DNA of 5,994 nucleotides from CAYFZR01 sp046760505 [NCBI: Candidatus Hydrothermarchaeota archaeon] (GCA_046760505.1 JBHIEG010000061.1:1-5994), one strand, 5' to 3'. Positions 1-5,473 are shown, numbered from the stretch's first letter. Notes: generated by a model from the letters alone, not told the origin. Numbers and translations: made by a program.

Positions 1-4
1 GAAC

Positions 5-36
5 TAAAAGAAAAGGCGAAAAAGAGTTAATTCTCT
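5..36 (-). terminator. possible terminator after the polyferredoxin gene
   Basis: Ten bases past the stop, the minus strand can form a short AGAG/CTCT stem (36-33 with 26-23, six-base loop) followed at once by a T run and further T-rich sequence to about position 5. The stem is weak, but the T-tract alone could end an archaeal transcript. Confidence 0.4.
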
Positions 37-45
37 GGTAAGCTG

Positions 46-822
46 TTATGCATTATGAATTTGGGCTTGCATGACCGAATACGGCTTAGAAGATGCTTTA
101 CCGTATCTTAATGCTTCAGTAGGACATACATTTATACAATCGCCGCATCTTATACATTCGCCTGGAGGAATAGAATCTCTATTCTTCCATATGCTGTCTT
201 CTACTACTAAAAGGTCCATTGGACAGGTTCTCTGACATAAAAGACATGCTCTGCACTTCTCACGATCTACTACCACTCTTGTTAGACTAAATCTATCTAA
301 TATGGCTATTGTAGCTCCCAACGGGCAAAGGTATCTGCACCAAGCCCTACCATGATAGAACACCGCGAAAAATAAGGCTGCTACAAGCAACACCATGGGA
401 AACACTGGGGCTACACTTGCTGCATTTACACCTCTTATAAAGACGCCTGCTGGACATACGGTGCAAAAAACGGTATAACCATAAACAAAGGCAGCGATCA
501 AGAATCCCCCAAGTACAGAGTACTTTAGATTCCTATACTCCAAGAATTCAGGTATTCTATGTTTTCTTCTCGTAATGCCATTCAATATATCTAAAATCGT
601 TCCCCAAGGACAAATCCAGCCACAGAAAGCCCTTCCAAACAATATTGTGAGCAGTATGAGTCCTCCGATTGATGCGATCACCAAGGATATTAGAGGTTTT
701 CCTCCTGCTACGATACTCTGTATGAAGAAAAAAGGATCGTATTTATCCCATGTTCCCAGCATCGTAAGGGCGAAGAAAAGTACTACCAGCTGTGATACCC
801 TTCTTATGGGCTCTATATTCAT
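46..822 (-). CDS. NapH/MauN-type membrane polyferredoxin (4Fe-4S)
   Basis: This 258-residue protein is a membrane-bound iron-sulfur electron carrier of the NapH/MauN/NosR-C-terminal type. Hydrophobic helices lie at about residues 10-24, 43-63, 103-122 and 139-156. A CX3CP motif (C67, C71, in FCGWICPWG) follows the second helix, a CX2CP (C120, C123) ends the third, and a second CX3CP (C162, C166, in WCRYLCPLG) follows the fourth. The C-terminal part carries two classical 4Fe-4S ligand sets, C190-C193-C196-C200P and C223-C226-C229-C233P. The early DPFF motif near residue 29 is also typical of the family. The ATG start is preceded by GGAG at good spacing. The gene lies 43 bases downstream of the membrane-protein gene 866-1594 on the same strand, so the two are probably cotranscribed. 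In the family, such proteins pass electrons between the quinone pool or cytoplasm and an extracytoplasmic partner. The partner here is unknown, so I give no gene symbol. Confidence 0.9.
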   Translation of the reverse strand: MNIEPIRRVSQLVVLFFALTMLGTWDKYDPFFFIQSIVAGGKPLISLVIASIGGLILLTILFGRAFCGWICPWGTILDILNGITRRKHRIPEFLEYRNLKYSVLGGFLIAAFVYGYTVFCTVCPAGVFIRGVNAASVAPVFPMVLLVAALFFAVFYHGRAWCRYLCPLGATIAILDRFSLTRVVVDREKCRACLLCQRTCPMDLLVVEDSIWKNRDSIPPGECIRCGDCINVCPTEALRYGKASSKPYSVMQAQIHNA

Positions 823-865
823 TTTAACCGCTCCAGGTAATATTGAGAGAAACGTGTTCGTTTTT

Positions 866-1594
866 TTATCTCAGATAAGGTACCAAAGCCTTTCCAGTGA
901 TTAATGATACTACAAGGGCTGTAATTCCGGTAGCAATTAGAATCCCTGTCTCTTGAGAAGGTCCTGATGAGCCAATCTCCACCCCTAGGTTGCCCTCTCC
1001 TATGCCTCCCACTCCTCCAAGTGGAGAGGGTCCGCACGAGGCCGCAGCATTCACTATAAATGCCCCTATGAGTATTGGCAATGCCACGGGATTGTTGGTG
1101 ACCTCTGCGATTGCTTTCGCAAAATAATATACTCCAGGTATTAAAGCAGCGGCTAATATCCTACCACAAGGCATTGGAGTAATTGTAGGTATATTTACCA
1201 ATATCACCGCCACGAAAGGCAATCCGATGGATATTCCCTCTTTTAGTCCTAAAAAAGATATTCCTAACCCCTGTAGGGGGATAAATATAGCGTCTACAAA
1301 ATGCGCTATTTTCCAGCAGAGATCTAATAATGCGTCAAAGCCTCCCGCCAGTCCCAGGGCTCCTGCAATCAAGAATCCAGAGGTCATTGCCATTATTGGA
1401 TGTAAAATTACTCCTGCTAGCAAGTCTTCTATTCTCGCTCTACTTATCAGCATGATTACGATGGCAATAAATATCAGTATGGTTTGTATAGGTGGTACTT
1501 TGACTCCAAATTTACCGTAAAGTATGAGCGAGGTTGCTAAAACTATCATGAAAAAGGAGAATGAGATGTATCCTATTTTCAATCTTTCTTCCAC
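866..1594 (-). CDS. polytopic membrane protein of unknown function (transporter-like)
   Basis: This 242-residue, very hydrophobic protein has about eight predicted helices (roughly 8-27, 36-51, 65-88, 97-113, 121-137, 144-162, 170-186 and 214-235). I do not recognise the family. Two Gly/Pro/Cys-rich breaks stand out: one around residues 136-146 (IPTITPMPCGR), and a glycine-rich stretch at 184-204 (with SCGPSPLGGVGG) between the last two helices. Such non-helical Gly/Pro elements inside a membrane protein resemble re-entrant substrate- or ion-binding loops of secondary transporters, so a transporter or channel is the best guess. That is inference only. The start is GTG. It is supported by a strong GGGAGG site 7 bases upstream, and no alternative nearby has as good a site. 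It is the first gene of an apparent operon with the polyferredoxin gene 43 bases downstream, suggesting redox-linked transport or a membrane subunit of a redox complex. Confidence 0.85.
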   Translation of the reverse strand: MEERLKIGYISFSFFMIVLATSLILYGKFGVKVPPIQTILIFIAIVIMLISRARIEDLLAGVILHPIMAMTSGFLIAGALGLAGGFDALLDLCWKIAHFVDAIFIPLQGLGISFLGLKEGISIGLPFVAVILVNIPTITPMPCGRILAAALIPGVYYFAKAIAEVTNNPVALPILIGAFIVNAAASCGPSPLGGVGGIGEGNLGVEIGSSGPSQETGILIATGITALVVSLITGKALVPYLR

Positions 1595-2059
1595 TTATAA
1601 GCCTCCCAATTATTGAGGAAAACCAAAATTAAGGGTTAAAACTTAAGTACAACTTTTATGGCATTTACACGTTGTGTACTTGATTTGCTTGTGAAACTTT
1701 TTGATTTTCATCTCTCCACCTAATTCTAAAACGTGAGATCTTTTTAAAGGGTTTGTTCTTTACAATAGGAAAAAATTAGAGAGATTATTTTTTGTATTTT
1801 TCATGATTTTATCTTTCCCAAAATTTTGTATTACCGATAAATATATTTTTTATTTCATTAAAAGATTTTTAGGGCGAATTGAAGTAATTCCAGTTCAATT
1901 TGAATCTTATTTAAAAATTAGATCGTTTTATCCTGTTATTAATATACATAAAGAGTAAGTTACAAGAAAAATCGATAAAATTGCTTTCTTAATTTTAAAA
2001 TTGTAATCCAAAAATTTTCCTATTTTGAAGATCTCACTGCTATAAATAAATGAAGATAA
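1595..2059. other. AT-rich region without a convincing gene
   Basis: These 465 bases separate two minus-strand genes and are visibly richer in A+T than the genes to the left. The GGGAGG ribosome-binding site of the 866-1594 gene lies at its left end. Two inverted repeats are present: AAGTACAAC (1645-1653) against GTTGTGTACTT (1671-1681, imperfect), and a perfect 7-base pair AATTGAA (1877-1883) with TTCAATT (1894-1900). A 12-base palindrome AATTTTAAAATT lies at 1991-2002. The longest open stretch is a plus-strand frame of 51 codons from ATG 1803 to TAA 1958 (open without a start back to 1737), with no ribosome-binding site close to the ATG and a composition expected from AT-rich noncoding DNA. 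I therefore see possible regulatory sites and at most a doubtful or decayed small ORF. Confidence 0.55.
1645..1681. promoter_or_regulatory. imperfect inverted repeat upstream of the membrane redox operon
   Basis: AAGTACAAC at 1645-1653 is mirrored by GTTGTGTACTT at 1671-1681, with two extra bases in the right arm. It lies 50 to 90 bases before the GTG start of the 866-1594 gene, where an operator would be expected. No matching regulator gene is in the window. Confidence 0.3.
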
Positions 2060-2992
2060 CTATTCTAAATTCCATATGAAGACTCTTTCTGGAACATTGT
2101 AGACGTTTTTAATGGTTAATTTCATGTATTTTGATTGACCTTTGAGTTTGGGGAATTTTAGAAGTCCAAATCTGTGATGTCCTCCAGGAGGAGAGCCTTT
2201 CCAATCTATGGCCTTGTACTCGTTTTCCCAGGAATCCTCCAGTACGGATATATCTTTTAGATCGAAGTCAAGAGAGCCCCAGTGGGTATCGATCCTTACC
2301 TCAAAGATGACCGGTTTGTTATAACTGAAATCTACAGGAGTTACCTCAAAAGAAACTCCGTTTTCTGTATTTGTTTTTGTGGGGAGAGAAATAGTCTGTT
2401 GTCTGGTATTAGACAGTAAGCATCCGGATATCGTTACGATAAGCACCATGGAGAAAATTAAGATGGAAAGAATTATGGTTTTATTGCGGATTCCTTTCAT
2501 ATCAAATCTAAATATTTCTCCAAATAGACCTTTCATTCCATCAAATAATTCGTGTTTCTGTATTATTTCTAACATAATAGTAATTCCAATTAAGTTTGAG
2601 AGAATTCCTAGTAAAATGAATACTAATTGGTACTTAGTTAGAAATACCGCTGCAGCAGATAAACCGATAATTGGTAAAACATCGGTCAAATGGTGAGCAC
2701 AGCAAGCGATCATGGATGTCGTTGAGATTCCTCCTGTGGTAGCAACAGAGGTAGTAGCAGCCATTCTTCTTGCGTGAAAAGCGACCCGAATATAATAGTA
2801 GAGTCCTACTTGGATTCCAAAACCTAAAACTAAGATCAAAATCCAATACCACATATTGGTAAATTCTTCAACGGCATGATTAAAAGAATTAGCAACGGTA
2901 AGAATTCCAAAATATATAGTCAACAAAACAGAACTGCCTATGAAACCCACTAATATTGGGCTTTTCCGTATTTTGCTTCCGGCATCCGTCAT
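2060..2992 (-). CDS. CCAHH-motif membrane protein fused to a GGHHR extracytoplasmic domain
   Basis: This 310-residue protein has two parts. Residues 1-190 hold about five to six helices (13-34, 47-70, 88-101, 104-118, 122-144, 171-190). A conserved-looking motif ACCAHHLTDVLP (96-107) sits at the start of a helix, with C97, C98, H100 and H101 as possible metal ligands. Residues 191-310 form a soluble beta-rich domain containing VSFEVTPVDFS (213-223), DTHWGSLDFDL (235-245) and SPPGGHHRFGLL (267-278). From memory, both parts resemble bacterial and archaeal uncharacterised proteins, the second often seen as a stand-alone exported lipoprotein. The helix before the soluble domain ends in ISGC (188-191), which fits a lipobox, so the fusion joint falls exactly where a lipoprotein would begin. 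The ATG start has a GGGGGAA ribosome-binding site. Metal or redox handling is inferred from the Cys/His motifs only. No neighbour clearly shares an operon with it. Confidence 0.85.
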   Translation of the reverse strand: MTDAGSKIRKSPILVGFIGSSVLLTIYFGILTVANSFNHAVEEFTNMWYWILILVLGFGIQVGLYYYIRVAFHARRMAATTSVATTGGISTTSMIACCAHHLTDVLPIIGLSAAAVFLTKYQLVFILLGILSNLIGITIMLEIIQKHELFDGMKGLFGEIFRFDMKGIRNKTIILSILIFSMVLIVTISGCLLSNTRQQTISLPTKTNTENGVSFEVTPVDFSYNKPVIFEVRIDTHWGSLDFDLKDISVLEDSWENEYKAIDWKGSPPGGHHRFGLLKFPKLKGQSKYMKLTIKNVYNVPERVFIWNLE

Positions 2993-3376
2993 AACTTCCC
3001 CCCGTGCATCTTAACTCGCGAAAAAGATTGAAGATAAAACATATCTCACTTATCCTTTGAAAAAGAAAAGATTTAGACAATGTTACTTTAAACTTTGAAA
3101 GCAAACAATGAAAAAAATCCAAAATTAGTCATCCTCGCAGAGTAAAAAATTCTTTATATAATAACTTCCTACTCCTTACTTCGAAAAGTCCAAAAAATGG
3201 TCTTATTCAAAAATTAAAGTTATTTTAACATTATATTTTAGAAAAAAAAATCGGAATTATATCATTAAAATCTCGAATAGTTTAAAATAAAGTCAAAAAA
3301 AAATCCCCCATTTTTTTCCTAATTAAAATGACAAACCAGTTAAATTTGAGGTAATGTTAAAGGTCATGTGATCAAA
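2993..3376. other. divergent intergenic region with promoters and mini-ORFs
   Basis: This AT-rich stretch separates the minus-strand gene 2060-2992 from the plus-strand gene 3377-3790 and must hold both promoters. On the left, the GGGGGAA ribosome-binding site abuts the ATG at 2992, and a possible minus-strand TATA element (GTTTTATC, about 3034-3041) would give a leader of around 20 bases. On the right, TTTAAAATAA near 3281-3290 could serve the plus gene. A consensus TATA box at 3153-3160 fits neither gene well. Two mini-ORFs of 8 and 5 codons (3328-3354 and 3354-3371) overlap each other and the start region of the plus gene. No other coding signal is seen. Confidence 0.5.
3153..3160. promoter_or_regulatory. 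consensus TATA box in the divergent intergenic region
   Basis: TTTATATA is a near-perfect archaeal TATA box, and its complement TATATAAA also fits, so direction is unclear. Read rightwards it would start RNA near 3180, giving a leader of nearly 190 bases before the gene at 3377. Read leftwards it would start near 3130, giving a leader of about 140 bases before the gene starting at 2992. Either leader is long for an archaeon, so an unannotated small RNA is another option. Confidence 0.35.
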
Positions 3377-3790
3377 ATGAATTACATAGTAGAATACTTT
3401 AGAGAATATCGTGTAGAGACGCCTAAAGACGTTAAAGACTTCAGCTTTCTTTATCCAGAAGTCAAAGAAACTCGAAGGAGTAGAAGACTTAGTGCAGAAA
3501 TCTGGAAACTTCATAAAGATTTCAAAGAAAGACTAGAAGTGAAAAATTTAAACGATGCATCTAGAAATATGCAAGCAAACCATCCAGTATTAAGAGTGAG
3601 GAGACTTATAAATTCAGTAAAGGAACATGTTTACAAACTTAAAAACAAACCATCGGGCGTAATTAGACTGAAAGAGCCCTTTTTTTTGTTTCTGGTTTAC
3701 CACTTCTTTGGAAAAAGGACCTTTGTGACTTTCGATTCGACTGATAACAAGGAAAAATTGGTGCAGAAAATTGAGGGACTAATAAAATAA
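3377..3790 (+). CDS. hypothetical basic soluble protein
   Basis: This is a protein of 137 residues from the ATG, or 140 if translation starts at the in-frame GTG at 3368. I do not recognise it. It has no membrane helix or signal peptide, is rich in Lys and Arg (for example ETRRSRRL near residue 31), and should be largely helical in its first two thirds. A hydrophobic aromatic stretch (EPFFLFLVYHFFG, about residues 100-112) then leads into a predicted strand (KRTFVTFDST) and a final helix. The composition would suit a nucleic-acid-binding or small regulatory protein, but no motif proves it. I chose the ATG because GTGATC, which pairs with the GAUCAC at the 3' end of archaeal 16S rRNA, lies 3 bases before it. 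Two overlapping mini-ORFs precede it. It stands alone on the plus strand, divergent from the gene at 2060-2992 and 140 bases ahead of the ThiI unit. Confidence 0.65.
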   Translation: MNYIVEYFREYRVETPKDVKDFSFLYPEVKETRRSRRLSAEIWKLHKDFKERLEVKNLNDASRNMQANHPVLRVRRLINSVKEHVYKLKNKPSGVIRLKEPFFLFLVYHFFGKRTFVTFDSTDNKEKLVQKIEGLIK

Positions 3791-3860
3791 TAAGAACAAC
3801 CCTTGACGGTATTTACATCTCTTACTCCATCCCTTTGGATGCAACCCTGTGCTAAACGTC

Positions 3861-3868
3861 TTTAAAAC
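3861..3868 (+). promoter_or_regulatory. second TATA-like box upstream of ThiI unit
   Basis: TTTAAAAC lies about 40 bases upstream of the better TATA box at 3899-3907. Each box is followed 4 to 6 bases later by the same nonamer TGCATTCTT (3873-3881 and 3914-3922). This could be a weaker upstream promoter. The call is tentative. Confidence 0.25.
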
Positions 3869-3898
3869 TTAATGCATTCTTCAAACCTGAACCCTCAC

Positions 3899-3930
3899 AT
3901 TTATATGCGGTCTTGCATTCTTTTTTTTAG
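3899..3930 (+). promoter_or_regulatory. TATA-box promoter for a leaderless ThiI unit
   Basis: The sequence ATTTATATG (3899-3907) fits an archaeal TATA box. Counting about 25 bases from its centre puts the transcription start at about 3928-3931, on or next to the ATG at 3931. The T-run and AG just before the ATG contain no Shine-Dalgarno element. Together this argues for a leaderless mRNA covering the TBP-like and ThiI-like genes. The promoter call is by eye. Confidence 0.6.
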
Positions 3931-4194
3931 ATGATCTTTGTGAGCAAACCTTGCAAGACAGATTCTGCATATGAGGTCCTTCCAAAAACTAGGATAAGAA
4001 TTAACTTGGAGGAGAGCTGTGAAAAGCTTGTAAAGGGAGGGTATGAGATAGTTGTAACCACCCCTCACATTGCCGTTATCAAAAAAATATACGAAATCAG
4101 CATTTTTCCAAGTGGAAGGTTGTTGATCAAAGATTTAACGGATAAAAAAATAGCAGAAGATATTGCACGCGAGGTTTATGCCCTTGTTTTGTGA
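3931..4194 (+). CDS. small TBP-like-fold protein next to ThiI homologue
   Basis: This 87-residue protein has no membrane segment. Residues 21-82 read like one repeat of TATA-binding protein. An initial strand (RIRINL) leads into helix NLEESCEKL, followed by GGYEI at the position of the YEPE segment. Then come the strand series IAVIKK and EISIFPSGRLLIK, matching the TBP pattern of a hydrophobic strand with the S-G turn of IFSSGK, and a final helix KKIAEDIAREV. A TBP half-repeat is about this size, so the protein could form a dimer mimicking the two-repeat saddle. It lacks evident DNA-intercalating Phe pairs, so it is unlikely to be a general transcription factor. No ribosome-binding site precedes the ATG, while a TATA box sits about 27 bases upstream, implying a leaderless transcript. 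The ThiI-like gene starts 7 bases after its stop, so the two are almost certainly cotranscribed and may act together. The fold assignment rests on pattern matching by eye. Confidence 0.75.
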   Translation: MIFVSKPCKTDSAYEVLPKTRIRINLEESCEKLVKGGYEIVVTTPHIAVIKKIYEISIFPSGRLLIKDLTDKKIAEDIAREVYALVL

Positions 4195-4201
4195 GTAAAA
4201 A

Positions 4202-4831
4202 ATGAAGGCGGTTAGTTTAATTTCAGGTGGTATAGATTCACCTGTGGCCTCATACCTCATGTTGAGGAAAGGAATTGAGTTAGTGTATATGTACGCAGAC
4301 AATAAACCATTTGTGAGTGAGACTCCCCTTGAAAAGACGAAGAAACTTATAGGGTTACTGAAAAAGTTTGGCAGGGGATCTAAACTATACGTTATACCTC
4401 ATGGCCGTACTCAAGTTGAGATTCTGAGGCGTTGCGAGAGAAAATACACGTGTGTAATATGCAGGAGATTTATGTATCGCTGCGCCGAAAAGATTGCAAT
4501 AAAAGAGAATGCTCGTGCAATCGTTACAGGAGAGAACTTGGGGCAGGTAGCAAGCCAGACTCTCTCAAATCTTGTGGTAGAAGACTCTGCCGTAAACATT
4601 CCGATTCTTCGTCCTCTTTTGGCTTTAGACAAAAAAGAAATAATAAATAAAGCAAAAGAAATAGGAACTTACGAGATTTCTATTATTAGGAGCATGTGCT
4701 GTACGATAACTCCAAAATTCCCCGCCACGAAAACAGAAATAAGAGATATAGAAAGAGAGGAGAAAAGGTTGGATATTGAAAAACTTGTCCAGGACTCACT
4801 GAAAGATGCAAGTATCCTCAATGCGCTTTAA
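4202..4831 (+). CDS. ThiI-like tRNA sulfurtransferase, PP-loop domain only
   Basis: This 209-residue protein matches the AANH/PP-loop half of ThiI, the enzyme that adenylates U8 of tRNA and inserts sulfur to make 4-thiouridine; ThiI also takes part in thiazole sulfur transfer in some organisms. The ATP-binding PP-loop is SGGIDS (8-13). Other family signatures are CRRFMYR (87-93), VTGENLGQVASQT (108-120), ILRPLLALDKKEI (135-147), IGTYEIS (154-160) and MCCTITPKFPATKT (165-178). C84 and C87 form a CxxC just before RRFMYR. In archaeal ThiI, which lacks a rhodanese domain, this CxxC is the expected persulfide/disulfide site. The NFLD and THUMP domains that normally fill the first half of ThiI are absent, so tRNA binding must come from elsewhere, perhaps from the cotranscribed TBP-like protein 7 bases upstream. 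ATG follows a weak GTGAG. It may instead be a ThiI paralogue acting on another substrate, so I withhold the symbol thiI. Confidence 0.9.
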   Translation: MKAVSLISGGIDSPVASYLMLRKGIELVYMYADNKPFVSETPLEKTKKLIGLLKKFGRGSKLYVIPHGRTQVEILRRCERKYTCVICRRFMYRCAEKIAIKENARAIVTGENLGQVASQTLSNLVVEDSAVNIPILRPLLALDKKEIINKAKEIGTYEISIIRSMCCTITPKFPATKTEIRDIEREEKRLDIEKLVQDSLKDASILNAL

Positions 4832-4891
4832 AAAATTTCAGCCATTAACTCACACCACAGATTTCATCCTTAATTATTGCTCATTGGTTTA

Positions 4892-5233
4892 TTATTCGTC
4901 TAGTCTCTCCACAAATATCTTCATTCCGTAAAGCCTCTTGATTTTCACCTTTTCTCCCTTTTTTAAAGCCTCATTCGAAATAGCCCCCCATAATTCGTTT
5001 TTGTACTCTACAATCCCCTCCGGGTTTATATCCCTTACCACAATTGCCTCTGACCCTATCATCTCTTCCCAACCCATTTTAGCCGGAATTCTCATGGATT
5101 CCACAATTTTATAGTATATAAAACCTGAGAAAGCCAAAATTACGATATACATAAGAAAGGCAGTCCAGAAAGGTAAAAAAATGAAAACTCCAAGACCGAT
5201 TAATGGCGCAAGTAAAATCAAGTGACAGAGCAA
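4892..5233 (-). CDS. short NfeD-family membrane protein with OB-fold domain
   Basis: This small NfeD-type protein has 113 residues from a TTG start, or 116 from the in-frame GTG at 5242. Two close hydrophobic helices (about residues 2-21 and 25-43) are followed by an OB-fold domain (about 55-111). Family hallmarks are GSEAIVVRDINPEGIVEY, the NELWGA motif at 79-84 (equivalent to the GELW of NfeD) and a final GMKIFVERL strand. Short NfeD proteins usually pair with stomatin/SPFH proteins, where the OB domain is thought to aid assembly or membrane-domain organisation. No stomatin gene is visible in the window. I prefer TTG because GAGGTG lies 6 bases before it, whereas the same GAGGTG overlaps the GTG and could not serve it. 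The gene follows the Cys-rich small gene at 5305-5460 by about 70 bases and may be read with it. Its 3' end faces the ThiI-like gene. Confidence 0.85.
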   Translation of the reverse strand: MLCHLILLAPLIGLGVFIFLPFWTAFLMYIVILAFSGFIYYKIVESMRIPAKMGWEEMIGSEAIVVRDINPEGIVEYKNELWGAISNEALKKGEKVKIKRLYGMKIFVERLDE

Positions 5234-5304
5234 CCCTAACACCTCAAACCATAGGTTGACAAATGAGGAGATGCCGAGAAAATTAAAATTTCCTGATAAT
5301 TTAC

Positions 5305-5460
5305 CTATTTATGGCATGATTTCTCGTTTTGGACATCTTCTGAGCTTTTTTTATGTCCTCCATGGCACCCTCCGCAACCAAGTCCAAATTTTCTTGCTAA
5401 GACGCCCCATATGATAAGGAAACCTACTAAGATGGATACATTAAACAGAAATTCAGACAT
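5305..5460 (-). CDS. 51-residue single-helix membrane protein with CGGCHGGH motif
   Basis: This short gene would be missed by a length cut-off. The minus strand reads ATG at 5460-5458 through TAG at 5307-5305, giving 51 residues. An N-terminal membrane helix (about 5-22, LFNVSILVGFLIIWGVLA) is followed by RKFG, then a Cys/His cluster CGGCHGGH (29-36) and a polar tail ending SCHK with C49 and H50. A very good ribosome-binding site, GAGGTGG, stands 7 bases before the ATG, and a TATA-like box lies a little further upstream. The layout (one helix, then a cytoplasmic Cys-rich tail) recalls the small Cys-rich membrane proteins found with FeoB iron transporters, but the motif is not identical and no feoB is visible. 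Metal binding or redox chemistry at the membrane is therefore inference. The downstream NfeD-type gene may be in the same transcript. It is a real gene if the Cys/His pattern is conserved in relatives. Confidence 0.7.
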   Translation of the reverse strand: MSEFLFNVSILVGFLIIWGVLARKFGLGCGGCHGGHKKSSEDVQNEKSCHK

Positions 5461-5462
5461 TT

Positions 5463-5473
5463 CAATACCACCT
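5463..5473 (-). promoter_or_regulatory. strong ribosome-binding site of the 51-residue gene
   Basis: The minus strand reads GAGGTGG followed by TATTGAA and ATG. The match to the archaeal 16S rRNA tail is long and the 7-base spacing is optimal. It is the main nucleotide evidence that the short reading frame is translated. Confidence 0.65.

Noticed and set aside
575-904. Plus-strand open frame antisense to the polyferredoxin gene
   Set aside because: It is a shadow of the minus-strand coding frame, which has clear 4Fe-4S motifs and a ribosome-binding site.
1658-1723. 21-residue plus-strand frame starting ATGGCATTTACA
   Set aside because: Too short, no ribosome-binding site, and it overlaps the inverted repeat upstream of the divergent operon.
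1803-1958. Plus-strand frame of 51 codons in the AT-rich gap
   Set aside because: No ribosome-binding site near the ATG, no recognisable motif, and Phe/Ile/Lys-rich composition expected from AT-rich noncoding DNA. It could be a decayed gene, but the evidence does not support a CDS call.
1991-2002. Perfect 12-base palindrome AATTTTAAAATT
   Set aside because: Composed only of A and T in AT-rich DNA, so chance is the simplest explanation.
2379-2696. Plus-strand open frame antisense to the CCAHH membrane protein
   Set aside because: It lies wholly inside a well-supported minus-strand gene and shows no family signature.
3323-3514. Minus-strand frame over the start of the orphan plus-strand gene
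   Set aside because: No ribosome-binding site and no motif; the plus-strand frame is longer and has better start signals.
3791-3930. Possible tRNA or small RNA before the ThiI unit
   Set aside because: No cloverleaf stems or GTTCRA-type T-loop could be found; the region is explained as a promoter.
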